Part shown: piece after piece, positions 11,928 through 21,106 of the stretch | Numbering within the stretch: the first letter of the stretch is position 1 | How the letters are laid out: the number at the start of each line of letters is the position of its first letter | DNA from: Ruminiclostridium josui JCM 17888 | GTDB lineage: Bacteria > Bacillota > Clostridia > Acetivibrionales > DSM-1351 | Direction of reading: 5' to 3' | Length of the DNA: 64,000 nt | Assembly: GCF_000526495.1 (NCBI RefSeq) | Contig: NZ_JAGE01000001.1 | Span: 2,538,001-2,602,000, forward strand | The notes under the pieces: model-generated | The model's database searches: none | The model's input: the letters and a program-made list of their open reading frames with translations, nothing else | Told to the model about the DNA's origin: nothing | Translations under genes and position numbers: made by a program

Positions 11928-12169
11928 GTTCAATAATAAGGGAGTACATGAAGAACCCCCAGATTAATGACATGAAAAAAATATTGGAAACTCCTTTAGA
12001 AGAAATTTATAAGTCGTATGTGAACAACAAGAGTTTACCTATAGCACCAAATTAGTGGGAAAAGACTATAATTTTCCTACTTTTATACTCTACCTAGTTT
12101 ATATAAGCTCCTGCGTTTTTGAATTGTATTACTTGGCGAAGACAATGTGACAGCATATAAATTTGTTCC

Positions 12170-13447
12170 TTATTTCTTGGATGGAATTTTGACTTTCAGA
12201 GTAAATAAACCATCCTCGGCGCTGAAAGTTGCCTGCCCCCCATGGGAATCGGCGATGGCTGAGATGCTGCGTGTTCCGTAGCCATGTCCCTCAAGAGATG
12301 GTTGAGGAAGACCGTCTTTTATTACAATTACGCCCTCATAGTGGTTTTCTATCAAAATCAGCAAATTGTTCTTATGTATTGTGGCTTTGACAGACACTAC
12401 CTTGAACTCCGAACTGAGGGAGGTAGCAGCGGAGATAGCGTTTTCAAGACCATTTGAAAGCAAGGAGCAAAGTTCTGTGTCACTCAAAGGCAATGAAATT
12501 GGCAACTTTGCGTCCACCGTCATGGTAATTCCGGCTTGTTTTGCCTTGGTAAAAAAGGTTGACAAAATCAAATTGACAGTTTCATTTTCGCAAAAGCGAA
12601 TGGGTGTGATTGCATCTATATCGGACTGTGCAGTTTTTAGATATGTTTTAAACTTGTCTATATTGCCTTCGGAGACCATGCCCTGTAAAATGGCAAAATG
12701 ATGGCGCATGTCGTGTCGGTAGGTGGCAGCAACATTCTGCATCTGCCGCAAAGACACAAGCTCCGAATGTGCACTGTGGAGCTGGGCAGCTAGCATATCA
12801 CGTTCCCTGTTAGCACATATTTGCTTTTGCATTTCGACGTAGTAAAGGATAATAAACACGAAATAAACTATAGAAAACACAGAGGGTATGAACTGAACCG
12901 CTCCATTTACGCCTCGGTAAAGCAAATCGGTATAAATCGTGGTTATGTAATCGAATAAATAGTATAACATGGGAACAGTGCCCAGCAGGATGCAGGATTT
13001 GGCAGATTTATCCACCAATTCCCGAAGAGTATCTGCCACATATATTTTAAAGAGATAATATGCCAAAAACACAGCTGCTATATAGCAGATATGCTCGCTG
13101 AGCCTGCTACCGAGGATTGTTCCACCAATGATACCAATCCATCGTGGTACCTGACAGTAAAGATAGGCAAAGAACACGCTGACAATGGAAATCAACCAAG
13201 GGCGTTTAAAATATATGATGAGAAAAAGAATCATCGGCAGATGGGCAATTAATGGATATAATTTTGCCGTAAAGTCTATGCCAAAAAGCCACCAGTAGGA
13301 GGCCTGAACAATAAGGAGGATTAAGCAAAAGAAACCAATAGATTTGTTCTTCCGTGTATACTCTATACCTGCAAAACAAACAGAGAGCGCCACTCCGAAG
13401 AGTAAAGAAAACCCAAATCGTATGAGTTCAATGAGAGTTGTTATCAT
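12170..13447 (-). CDS. Orphan AgrC-like sensor histidine kinase (GHKL type)
   Basis: This 425-residue membrane kinase has six or so hydrophobic segments (about 5-215), a short coiled linker (about 215-245), the H-box YRHDMRHHF (about 250, phosphoacceptor His), an N-box LLSNGLENAI and a G-box GHGYGTRSI typical of GHKL ATPases that sense peptides (AgrC/ComD group). It should phosphorylate a LytTR-type response regulator, but none is next to it. The 5' side faces the Tet(M)-like gene and the 3' side faces mobile debris, so a partner may have been lost. An agrBD-like cassette lies at 55.6-58.3 kb; pairing with it is only a guess. Confidence 0.85.
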   Translation of the reverse strand: MITTLIELIRFGFSLLFGVALSVCFAGIEYTRKNKSIGFFCLILLIVQASYWWLFGIDFTAKLYPLIAHLPMILFLIIYFKRPWLISIVSVFFAYLYCQVPRWIGIIGGTILGSRLSEHICYIAAVFLAYYLFKIYVADTLRELVDKSAKSCILLGTVPMLYYLFDYITTIYTDLLYRGVNGAVQFIPSVFSIVYFVFIILYYVEMQKQICANRERDMLAAQLHSAHSELVSLRQMQNVAATYRHDMRHHFAILQGMVSEGNIDKFKTYLKTAQSDIDAITPIRFCENETVNLILSTFFTKAKQAGITMTVDAKLPISLPLSDTELCSLLSNGLENAISAATSLSSEFKVVSVKATIHKNNLLILIENHYEGVIVIKDGLPQPSLEGHGYGTRSISAIADSHGGQATFSAEDGLFTLKVKIPSKK

Positions 13448-13665
13448 TTAATACCGCCTTTCCTGTTAATGCTTCATCTCTCCCTCAGTTAAATTTATAA
13501 ACATATTACTATACTTTTTAAGTTTCATCAACTTGCCCAATTACCATTTAGACCGAAAATTGCTACTGTTCAGGTTCGAAACAGTTTTTATCAATATTTC
13601 TGATGTTATGTCGACAAATACTGCCCTCTATGGGGCCAATGTCAACGTACTTATCAGTTGAAAAA

Positions 13666-13694
13666 TTGTCAAAACCCAAACATACTGGTATCAT
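13666..13694 (+). promoter_or_regulatory. Probable sigma-A promoter of the ribosomal protection gene
   Basis: TTGTCA (13666-13671), a 17-bp spacer and TATCAT (13689-13694). The predicted RNA start near 13701 leaves a leader of about 80 nt before the ATG at 13779. Between 13448 and 13665 I see no gene; the divergent kinase promoter must also lie there. Confidence 0.55.
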
Positions 13695-13778
13695 ATAATA
13701 AAAGCTTAGACAAACAGGCTAAAAAGAAGCAGTAATTTATATATACAGACAGAAAGACTAAAGGATTTGAATTCAAAC

Positions 13779-16430
13779 ATGAAAAAACTAATCATTGGAA
13801 TATTGGCACATGTTGATGCAGGCAAGACGACACTATCAGAGAGTATCCTTTATCTTAGCGGTAAAATCGGCAAGTTGGGAAGAGTAGACAATAAGGATGC
13901 TTATTTGGATACCTATGAGTTGGAAAGAGCAAGAGGAATTACTATTTTTTCCAAACAAGCTGTGTTTGAAACAGAAGGGGTAAATATTACATTATTGGAT
14001 ACACCGGGGCATGTAGACTTTTCAGCTGAAATGGAGAGAACACTACAGGTGCTGGATTATGCTATTTTGGTTATAAGCGGTGCGGATGGAGTACAGGGAC
14101 ATACAAAAACATTGTGGCGGTTATTGGATATGTACAATATACCTGCCTTTATATTTGTTAATAAAATGGATCAGAATGGTACGGATAGAAGCAAATTAAT
14201 AAAAGACATGAAAAAGCAGTTAGGTGATGGCTGTGTTGAATTTGGGGAAACGGAGACAACAGAATTTTACGAACAACTGTCCATGTGTGATGAATCAATT
14301 CTTGAAACTTATCTGGAAAAAGGTGATATAGAGATTTGGCAGATTAGTAAGGCTGTAAGAGAGAGCAAATTATTTCCCTGCTTTTTTGGTTCAGCTTTGA
14401 AATTGGAAGGTGTTGAGCAATTAATACAAGCAATAGCAAAGTATGCCACCATACCATCCTATCCTGAGGAATTTGGGGCTAAAATTTTTAAAATAACAAG
14501 AGATGAACAAGGAAATCGACTTACCCATTTAAAAATTACGGGAGGAAAGCTAAAGGTAAAAGACCTTTTGACAAACGGAAAATGGGAAGAGAAAGTAAAT
14601 CAAATTCGTATTTATTCCGGAAAAAAATATGAGGCTGTAAGTGAAGTAGAGGCAGGTTCGGTCTGTGCAGTAACAGGACTCAATCAAACCAGACCGGGAG
14701 AGGGCTTGGGAATAGAGTCAGCCACAGGTTCACCGCTGTTGGAACCCGTTTTATTTTACCGGATTATACTTCCGGAAGGCTGCGACCCAAGAATGATGCT
14801 TCCAAAGTTACGGCAGATTGAAGAAGAGGAACCAGAGCTTAATATTGTATGGGATGAGCAGTTACAGGAGATACATGCACAGATTATGGGAGAGGTGCAG
14901 ATAGAGATACTTCAGAGCATAATAAAAAGCCGTTTTGGGGTAGAAGTATCCTTCGATGCAGGAAGGATTGTGTATAAGGAAACAATTAAAAACACTGTTG
15001 AGGGAGTAGGTCATTTTGAACCGCTAAGACATTATGCGGAAGTTCATCTACTATTGGAGCCGGGAGAGCCGGGAAGCGGTCTGGAGTTCGGATTGGAATG
15101 CAGCGAAGATATTCTGGGCAAAAGCTGGCAAAGACTTATTTTAACACATTTGGCAGAAAAAGTGCATAAAGGCGTACTTACAGGCTCAGCCCTTACCGAT
15201 GTTAAAATTACTCTTGTATCAGGAAGAGCACACAATAAGCATACTGAAGGCGGTGATTTTAGAGCTGCAACCTACCGTGCGGTAAGGCAGGGATTAATGG
15301 AAGCAGAATCCATACTTCTTGAGCCCTATTATGCATTTCAACTGGAACTACCTGAAAAGATGGTAGGAAGGGCTATGACTGATATTGAGAAAATGCACGG
15401 CACAAGCCAAATATCACAGACAAATGGAGAAACTGTGGTTTTAGTGGGAAGCGCCCCTGTTGTTACAATGAGGAATTATCAGAAAGAGGTAAATGCATAT
15501 ACCAAAGGTGAAGGCAGACTATTTTGCAGTGTGAAAGGTTATGAACCTTGCCACAATGCACAGGAGGTTATAGAAAGTATCGGGTATGACGCCGAAAGGG
15601 ATATGGAAAATCCCAGCGGGTCTGTATTTTGTGCAAATGGAGCAGGATTTTCTGTGCCTTGGAATGAAGTAAAAAACTACATGCATTTAGAAAGCTACCT
15701 TAAAAATAGAGATAATTCAATAAAAGAAAAGGAAAAAAGACATGGAGTATCTCAAGAAATATCTATAAGTTTAGAGGAGATTGACCAAATTATTAATAGA
15801 ACATATTATGTTAATCAGGGCAAAAAGACTGCATGGAAACGGCGCAAAACAGCCGTGGAAAGTTCTTATGAAAAGGCTACCTATATAAATACGCATAAGG
15901 AAATAAAAGAAGAATATCTTCTTGTGGATGGTTACAACATTTTATTTGCGTGGCCCGAATTAAAAGAACTTTTGGAAAAGAATGCAGATGCTGCGAGAAT
16001 GAAACTTCTTGAGCTGCTCAGCAACTATCAGGGGATTCGCCAATGCCAAATAATAGTTGTTTTTGATGCTTACCGTGTGCAAGGTCATCTTGAGGAAATA
16101 GTAAGTTATCATAACATTCATGTAGTTTATACTAAAGAGGCACAAACTGCGGATCAATATATTGAAAAGTTTGCCCACGACAATCAGAAAAAATATAATA
16201 TAACTGTTGCAACCTCTGATGGTTTGCAGCAGATAATTGTAAGGGGGGCAGGGTGTGCCTTGTTATCTGCCAGAGAGCTAAAAATTGATGTGGAAGAGGC
16301 CAACAGAAGAATAAAAGAGAAGTATCAGGAAATACAGGCAAGAGACCGTAGCTATCTGATGGACGCATTGCCGGAGGAAGCGAGACAGCAAATGGATATA
16401 TTAATTAAAGATAATAAGGACGACAAATAA
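13779..16430 (+). CDS. Tet(M)/Tet(O)-type ribosomal protection GTPase fused to a YacP-like NYN domain
   Basis: The first ~650 residues are an EF-G-like elongation factor: G1 AHVDAGKTT, switch I with RARGITI, G3 DTPGHVDF, G4 NKMDQNG, then EF-G domains II-V. Tet(M)-type proteins dislodge tetracycline from the ribosome. Residues about 710-883 add a YacP/NYN domain (LLVDGYNILFAW, VVFDAYRVQG, TADQYIEKFA, VATSDGLQQ), a PIN-like nuclease fold with conserved acidic residues. Total length is about 883, compared with about 640 for Tet(M). I prefer the ATG at 13779 because MKKLIIGILAHVDAGKTT aligns with Tet(M); a TTG at 13767 is also possible. It is followed by dus after 25 nt. The fusion suggests coupling ribosome rescue or protection to RNA processing. 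Actual tetracycline resistance is unproven. Confidence 0.85.
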   Translation: MKKLIIGILAHVDAGKTTLSESILYLSGKIGKLGRVDNKDAYLDTYELERARGITIFSKQAVFETEGVNITLLDTPGHVDFSAEMERTLQVLDYAILVISGADGVQGHTKTLWRLLDMYNIPAFIFVNKMDQNGTDRSKLIKDMKKQLGDGCVEFGETETTEFYEQLSMCDESILETYLEKGDIEIWQISKAVRESKLFPCFFGSALKLEGVEQLIQAIAKYATIPSYPEEFGAKIFKITRDEQGNRLTHLKITGGKLKVKDLLTNGKWEEKVNQIRIYSGKKYEAVSEVEAGSVCAVTGLNQTRPGEGLGIESATGSPLLEPVLFYRIILPEGCDPRMMLPKLRQIEEEEPELNIVWDEQLQEIHAQIMGEVQIEILQSIIKSRFGVEVSFDAGRIVYKETIKNTVEGVGHFEPLRHYAEVHLLLEPGEPGSGLEFGLECSEDILGKSWQRLILTHLAEKVHKGVLTGSALTDVKITLVSGRAHNKHTEGGDFRAATYRAVRQGLMEAESILLEPYYAFQLELPEKMVGRAMTDIEKMHGTSQISQTNGETVVLVGSAPVVTMRNYQKEVNAYTKGEGRLFCSVKGYEPCHNAQEVIESIGYDAERDMENPSGSVFCANGAGFSVPWNEVKNYMHLESYLKNRDNSIKEKEKRHGVSQEISISLEEIDQIINRTYYVNQGKKTAWKRRKTAVESSYEKATYINTHKEIKEEYLLVDGYNILFAWPELKELLEKNADAARMKLLELLSNYQGIRQCQIIVVFDAYRVQGHLEEIVSYHNIHVVYTKEAQTADQYIEKFAHDNQKKYNITVATSDGLQQIIVRGAGCALLSARELKIDVEEANRRIKEKYQEIQARDRSYLMDALPEEARQQMDILIKDNKDDK

Positions 16431-16455
16431 CTGAATCAAAGGAGCAGTTTGATAT

Positions 16456-17391
16456 ATGAAATTTTATTTTGCACCAATGGAGGGTTTAACAGGCTATATT
16501 TATAGAAATGCACATAAAGCCTTTTTCGATGGTATAGACAAATACTTTTCTCCTTTCATTACTGCAAATCAAATAGATGGTTTTAAAACCAGAGACTTAA
16601 AAGATATTTTACCTGAAAACAATCAAGAGCTGGTTTTGATTCCCCAAGTGCTTACTAATAATGCGAAAGATTTTATTTATACTTCAAAAAAAATAGAGAG
16701 TATGGGTTATACTGAGATAAATCTTAATTTGGGATGTCCCTCCGGAACTGTAGTATCTAAAAACAGAGGCTCCGGATTTCTTGCGAAAAAAGAAGAGCTT
16801 GATGCCTTTTTAGAAGAAATTTTTTCACAATCAATAACCAAAATATCAGTTAAAACCAGGATAGGTAAAGAGCGGCCTGAGGAATTTTATGATTTAATAA
16901 AAATATTCAATAAATACCCTATTGAAGAGCTTATTATACATCCGAGAATACAAAAGGATTTTTATAAAAATAAGCCCAATATGACTATTTTTAAGGATGC
17001 CATGGCACTGAGCAAAAATACTGTCTGCTACAATGGAGATATTTTTACAGTAACTGATTACACAAAATTTTGCGAGGACTTCCCAGGTGTGAATACTGTA
17101 ATGTTAGGAAGAGGATTATTAATGAATCCTGCATTGGTGCAAAATGTTAAGGACAGTATTAAACTGGAAAAGGGTTTATTGAAGGAGTTTCACGACAGGA
17201 TATATAATGATTATAAAAACATACTTTCAGGGGAACGAAATGTTCTGTTCAAAATGAAAGAGCTGTGGTTTTATATGATAAATGTCTTTACCGACAATGA
17301 TAAATATGCAAAGAAAATTAAGAAGTCACAAAGATTATCTGATTATGATGAAGCAGTTTTCAGACTGTTTGAAGAGCAAGAGATTGTTTAA
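16456..17391 (+). CDS. dus: tRNA-dihydrouridine synthase
   Basis: This 311-residue flavoenzyme reduces uridine in tRNA D-loops. It shows the FMN-binding start FYFAPMEGLTG, the TEINLNLGCPSGTVV block with the catalytic Cys (GCPS), RGSGFLAK, KTRIG and the late VMLGRGLLMNP phosphate-binding motif. It lies 25 nt after the Tet(M)-YacP gene with its own GGAGCAG ribosome site, so the two are probably co-transcribed. Together with the upstream gene this makes a translation/RNA-themed pair. Which tRNA position it modifies cannot be told from sequence. Confidence 0.92.
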   Translation: MKFYFAPMEGLTGYIYRNAHKAFFDGIDKYFSPFITANQIDGFKTRDLKDILPENNQELVLIPQVLTNNAKDFIYTSKKIESMGYTEINLNLGCPSGTVVSKNRGSGFLAKKEELDAFLEEIFSQSITKISVKTRIGKERPEEFYDLIKIFNKYPIEELIIHPRIQKDFYKNKPNMTIFKDAMALSKNTVCYNGDIFTVTDYTKFCEDFPGVNTVMLGRGLLMNPALVQNVKDSIKLEKGLLKEFHDRIYNDYKNILSGERNVLFKMKELWFYMINVFTDNDKYAKKIKKSQRLSDYDEAVFRLFEEQEIV

Positions 17392-17410
17392 AAGTAAATA
17401 AATTGATATA

Positions 17411-17444
17411 AACCGTTTGCTTATTCTAAAGCAGACGGTTTTTT
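17411..17444 (+). terminator. Terminator after dus
   Basis: AACCGTTTGC and GCAGACGGTT form a stem with one mismatch, followed by TTTTTT. It ends the Tet(M)-YacP/dus unit. Confidence 0.85.
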
Positions 17445-17485
17445 ATATGTGACGGTTGTATAAGTAAGGAGTTAAATGTAAAATA

Positions 17486-17514
17486 TTGACTATTGTGTTT
17501 ATATATGGTAACAT
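17486..17514 (+). promoter_or_regulatory. Sigma-A promoter of the nine-gene biosynthetic operon
   Basis: TTGACT (17486-17491), a 17-bp spacer and TAACAT (17509-17514). It lies about 100 bp upstream of the decarboxylase ATG and is the only good promoter seen before the operon. Confidence 0.6.
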
Positions 17515-17617
17515 TTTGTAAATGTAATTATTTTCAAATATATTAAAATTATTACAATTATTACAATAAAATTCTGATAAAGAGTTTTTATATTAGAGCT
17601 AGTGAAAGGGGGATAAA

Positions 17618-18853
17618 ATGGTAGAAGAAAAATGGAGTTTTCCCACAAATGGGCTAAGTATGGAGAAAATTAAAGAATATATGGTTCCGGGCAAAAATTA
17701 TGATTGTCTAGACAATGGCAGAGTGTTTCTTGGCTATCCGCAAACCACTCCTCACCCTATTGCTATTGAGACATACAAGAATTATATCCAATATAATGAA
17801 AATCATGTGGGAACCTTCAGCAACAATGATTCTGATTTGAATATAACCCGAAGAATGGAGAAACAGTTCATAGAAATGTTAGGTGATTTGTATGGAGATA
17901 TTGAAGTAGATGGATATGTTACTTCAGGAGGTACAGAGGGGAATATTATGGGTGTTTGGATAGGCAGATATTATCTTGGAGGAGAAACAGATGATATTTG
18001 CCTGATAAAAACATACCTTACACATCAATCCATTGATAAGGCTTGTAGCTTAATTAATATAAAAAATATAGTTGAAATCCCGTATAATCACAATTTTGAG
18101 ATGGATACAAATTTACTTATAAAAGAGATTGATTTTCAGATAAAGTCTGGTAGAAAGAGATTTATAATTATTGCTACAGTAGGCTATACAATGACTGGGA
18201 CAAGTGATTCGATTTTTGAAATTGATAGAATTATACAGGACTATTCAAAAAAAGAGGATGTCAGTTTTTATCTTCATGTTGATGCAGCTATTGGCGGACT
18301 TGTATATCCTTTTTGCAAAAAGGAGTCTTTTGCATTTCAATATGCTAATGTAAAGTCTTTAACTGTTGATCCCCACAAAATGGGATATATACCTTTTTCA
18401 GCTGGCGTTTTTCTCTGTAGACGTAATTTGCAGGATTGTGTTGCAATACCTATAAAGTATGCAAAAACTGTTATGGATAAAACTTTGGTGAGTTCAAGAA
18501 GTGCAGCTGCAGCTGCAGCTTGCTGGACAACATTTAATTATTTAGGTATATCAGGCTTTAAAACAAGATTGAATAAACTTATTTCACTGAAGGAGTATTT
18601 AGTTGAAAATCTTTTGGCTGAAAAATTGGCTGTATTGATTTCTGATCCAAGTACAAACATGGTATGTCTGCATTTTAATTCTATTCCTGAGGGATTACTA
18701 CCAGAATGGATTGAAAAAAAATACACCTTGGATGGATTTAAATTGAAATGTAAAGAAGATATGCTTGTATGCTATAAGGTATATATTATGCCACATGTAA
18801 CAAAAGAAGCTATTCTTCAGTTTATTAATGATATTCGTCTGTTAGTTAACTAA
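17618..18853 (+). CDS. PLP-dependent group II amino acid decarboxylase
   Basis: This 411-residue protein has the full set of group II decarboxylase features: TSGGTEGNIMG (about 107-117) binding the PLP phosphate, LHVDAAIGG (about 220) with the Asp that holds the pyridine N, and VDPHKMGY with the Schiff-base Lys. The family includes histidine, aspartate, glutamate and tyrosine (MfnA-like) decarboxylases; the substrate cannot be read reliably here. It is the first gene of the operon, behind a strong GAAAGGGGG ribosome site, and probably supplies an amine building block to the pathway encoded downstream. Confidence 0.88.
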   Translation: MVEEKWSFPTNGLSMEKIKEYMVPGKNYDCLDNGRVFLGYPQTTPHPIAIETYKNYIQYNENHVGTFSNNDSDLNITRRMEKQFIEMLGDLYGDIEVDGYVTSGGTEGNIMGVWIGRYYLGGETDDICLIKTYLTHQSIDKACSLINIKNIVEIPYNHNFEMDTNLLIKEIDFQIKSGRKRFIIIATVGYTMTGTSDSIFEIDRIIQDYSKKEDVSFYLHVDAAIGGLVYPFCKKESFAFQYANVKSLTVDPHKMGYIPFSAGVFLCRRNLQDCVAIPIKYAKTVMDKTLVSSRSAAAAAACWTTFNYLGISGFKTRLNKLISLKEYLVENLLAEKLAVLISDPSTNMVCLHFNSIPEGLLPEWIEKKYTLDGFKLKCKEDMLVCYKVYIMPHVTKEAILQFINDIRLLVN

Positions 18854-18914
18854 ATATATGTTGGTTTATATTTAGATTTTCAATATATTTTATTTATTAA
18901 AGGAGGAAATTATA

Positions 18915-19997
18915 ATGCCAGAAAAGACAGGATTATCTATACCCTGTCAATGGGATAAAGACAGCCTTATTGAGATTCTAAACTACAGAATGGATAATGG
19001 AATTGATATTAAAGAAGTTTACGGAACTTTATCCTTTGATAGTTTGCCTCATGGAAGAGCATTTGAGGTTACTAAGAAAATTAAGAAAAATGATGCACTG
19101 GAAATTAAGAAAATTATTTCTGAAAAAGGTATTACATTTGCCTACCTAATTAACGCACCTATTGAATTGGACTCATATGAATTTTTAGAAAATGACCTTG
19201 ATTGGATAGTAAACGTTTTTAAAGCAGATTCTATTACAATTAGCTCTCTTAAGCTAATGAAGTTTGTTCGAACAAAATATCCGGACTTAAAAATTAATGT
19301 ATCAACGATTGCTGGGGTTAAAACCGTGGAAGATATGAAACATTATCTTTCCATCAATCCCAGTAAGTTTATAACCCATCATGATGTAAACAGAAACTTC
19401 AAGGACCTAGAAGAAATCATAGAGTTTTTAAAAATACAGAAAATAGATTTTGAGGTAATGGTTAACGAAAGTTGTCTGAGGAGATGCGCTAAGCGGGATG
19501 AGCATTATAGCACACTTGGAAAGGGATGTGGTGATAGCGAATTTCATCTGTGGTGTAATAGCTTAAAGGTAACTTATCCTTATCAATTTTTAATGTCTAA
19601 TTTTATTCGTCCAGAAGATTTGAGATTTTATGAAGAAAAAGGGATTAAGTTGTTTAAGGTAACAGGAAGGTCAAAGCCTTTAGGTTGGCTGCAGGAAGTT
19701 GTAAAAGCATATTTAAACAGAGAATATGATGGAAACCTAATTCGCCTGTTAGGAGTTGATCCTAAGTTGGAGGCAGAACGCTTTGTATATATTTCCAATA
19801 AGGCTCTGGAAAATTTCTTGGAAAAATTTCCTCAGAATGGCGATATAAAAGAGGAAATTAGGTACTGCAATCGCGTAGTTTCTGAATTATTCAAAAAAAA
19901 TCAACTTAAAATAAAGAGTGATTTGGCGAAGCCTGAAATAAAGGACACTCAAATATCTTTTAAAATAGAAAAAGATATTTATTCAAAGAGTTATTAA
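18915..19997 (+). CDS. U32-family (UbiU/RlhA-like) protein with four-Cys cluster
   Basis: This 360-residue TIM-barrel-like protein belongs to peptidase family U32, whose studied members (UbiU/UbiV, RlhA, TrhP) are [4Fe-4S] proteins that hydroxylate rings or RNA using prephenate as oxygen source. The cluster ligands are visible at about 183-218: NESCLRRCAK, then LGKGCGDSE and LWCN. It is not fused to the usual U32 C-terminal domains. It follows the decarboxylase by 61 nt with an AAAGGAGG site. I infer oxygen-independent hydroxylation of the pathway intermediate; true protease activity is unlikely. Confidence 0.75.
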   Translation: MPEKTGLSIPCQWDKDSLIEILNYRMDNGIDIKEVYGTLSFDSLPHGRAFEVTKKIKKNDALEIKKIISEKGITFAYLINAPIELDSYEFLENDLDWIVNVFKADSITISSLKLMKFVRTKYPDLKINVSTIAGVKTVEDMKHYLSINPSKFITHHDVNRNFKDLEEIIEFLKIQKIDFEVMVNESCLRRCAKRDEHYSTLGKGCGDSEFHLWCNSLKVTYPYQFLMSNFIRPEDLRFYEEKGIKLFKVTGRSKPLGWLQEVVKAYLNREYDGNLIRLLGVDPKLEAERFVYISNKALENFLEKFPQNGDIKEEIRYCNRVVSELFKKNQLKIKSDLAKPEIKDTQISFKIEKDIYSKSY

Positions 19998-20019
19998 TAA
20001 AGATAGGGGGGAATTTAAC

Positions 20020-21102
20020 ATGGAAATTAATAATTTTGATTTTTTCAAAGTTGGAACGGTATTTAATCCGGTAAAATGCTGTAAAACACCAGAACTACAG
20101 GGAAGAAGAATTAGTATTCAGTATCCGTCCCGCCTAAATGCAATGGCTATAGACCCTAGCAAAATAGTAGAGAACAAAAATATGAAATATACTCCGGGTG
20201 AAATTGTATTTTCTACCCAGATTTTCTTAGAAATAGAGGTTAAATTGTTAGAAACTGATGAAATTGTTGTTTCTAATTCAGTTTCAGATAGAAAATCAGT
20301 TGTTGAGCATGCCTGCAAAATAATGAAAAAGGCATTAGATTACACTGGGGGATTTGAGGTTAATGTGGAAAGTTACCATAATCTGAAACATTGTGGTTTG
20401 GGTTCTACAGGTTGTTTGCAAGCAGGTGTTGCAGCGGCAATAAATCATTTATTTGGGTCACCTATTGATGCCAATGATCTTATCAGGTATTTGGCTCAGA
20501 ACTATGGAGAGGAAATAGACGGCGAGCCGGATTATCTAAATCCTGTTCAATGTATTGGTGGTTCAGCAGCCTCAGGATTACACCAAGGTGGGGTATTGGT
20601 AATTGCCGGTGAAAATACAGTTATAGCGGCAGATGATATTTCGGAAAGCTATGATGTAATAATAGGAATACCAGAGGACTTTAATTTCGTAGATTCAAAA
20701 GCTCAATTTGAAGAAGAAAAAGAAAATCTGGACAAATTTTTAGAGTGTGGAAAATGCTATAAAGACGAAATAGCATACAATATACTACATTACTTTTTAC
20801 CTGCAATGAAAAGAGAAAACTTAAAAATAATGGGAGATGTCATCTACGATTATCGGTATAAAAAGGGAAGTATACAAAATTGTGAATATACATATCCTGG
20901 GTTAGCCCAACTTATGGATCGATTGTCTTTTCTCAAAACAGAGGGATATGTAGATGTGTTATCTATATCCTCCGTAGGACCTGCTGTAATTGCCATTGCT
21001 AAGGATGTAAGTCGTTGTATTGAAGCATTTAAAGAAAATTCAATGAAAATCATTAAAACTAAAATAAATAACTGTACTTACAGGGTGCAATGTTTGGAGT
21101 GA
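20020..21102 (+). CDS. GHMP-kinase-fold enzyme, beta-RFAP-synthase-like
   Basis: This 360-residue protein has the GHMP phosphate loop HCGLGSTGCLQAGVAAAIN (about 126-144) and a second block, GGSAASGLHQGGVLVIAG, followed by VIIGIPEDFNF. These resemble beta-ribofuranosylaminobenzene 5'-phosphate synthase (MptG) more than small-molecule kinases. MptG joins PRPP to an aromatic amino acid with loss of CO2. A threonine-kinase-like role is the main alternative, given the CobD-like next gene. It begins 22 nt after the U32 gene and ends 4 nt before the next ATG, so translation is tightly coupled. Confidence 0.65.
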   Translation: MEINNFDFFKVGTVFNPVKCCKTPELQGRRISIQYPSRLNAMAIDPSKIVENKNMKYTPGEIVFSTQIFLEIEVKLLETDEIVVSNSVSDRKSVVEHACKIMKKALDYTGGFEVNVESYHNLKHCGLGSTGCLQAGVAAAINHLFGSPIDANDLIRYLAQNYGEEIDGEPDYLNPVQCIGGSAASGLHQGGVLVIAGENTVIAADDISESYDVIIGIPEDFNFVDSKAQFEEEKENLDKFLECGKCYKDEIAYNILHYFLPAMKRENLKIMGDVIYDYRYKKGSIQNCEYTYPGLAQLMDRLSFLKTEGYVDVLSISSVGPAVIAIAKDVSRCIEAFKENSMKIIKTKINNCTYRVQCLE

Positions 21103-21106
21103 TGGC

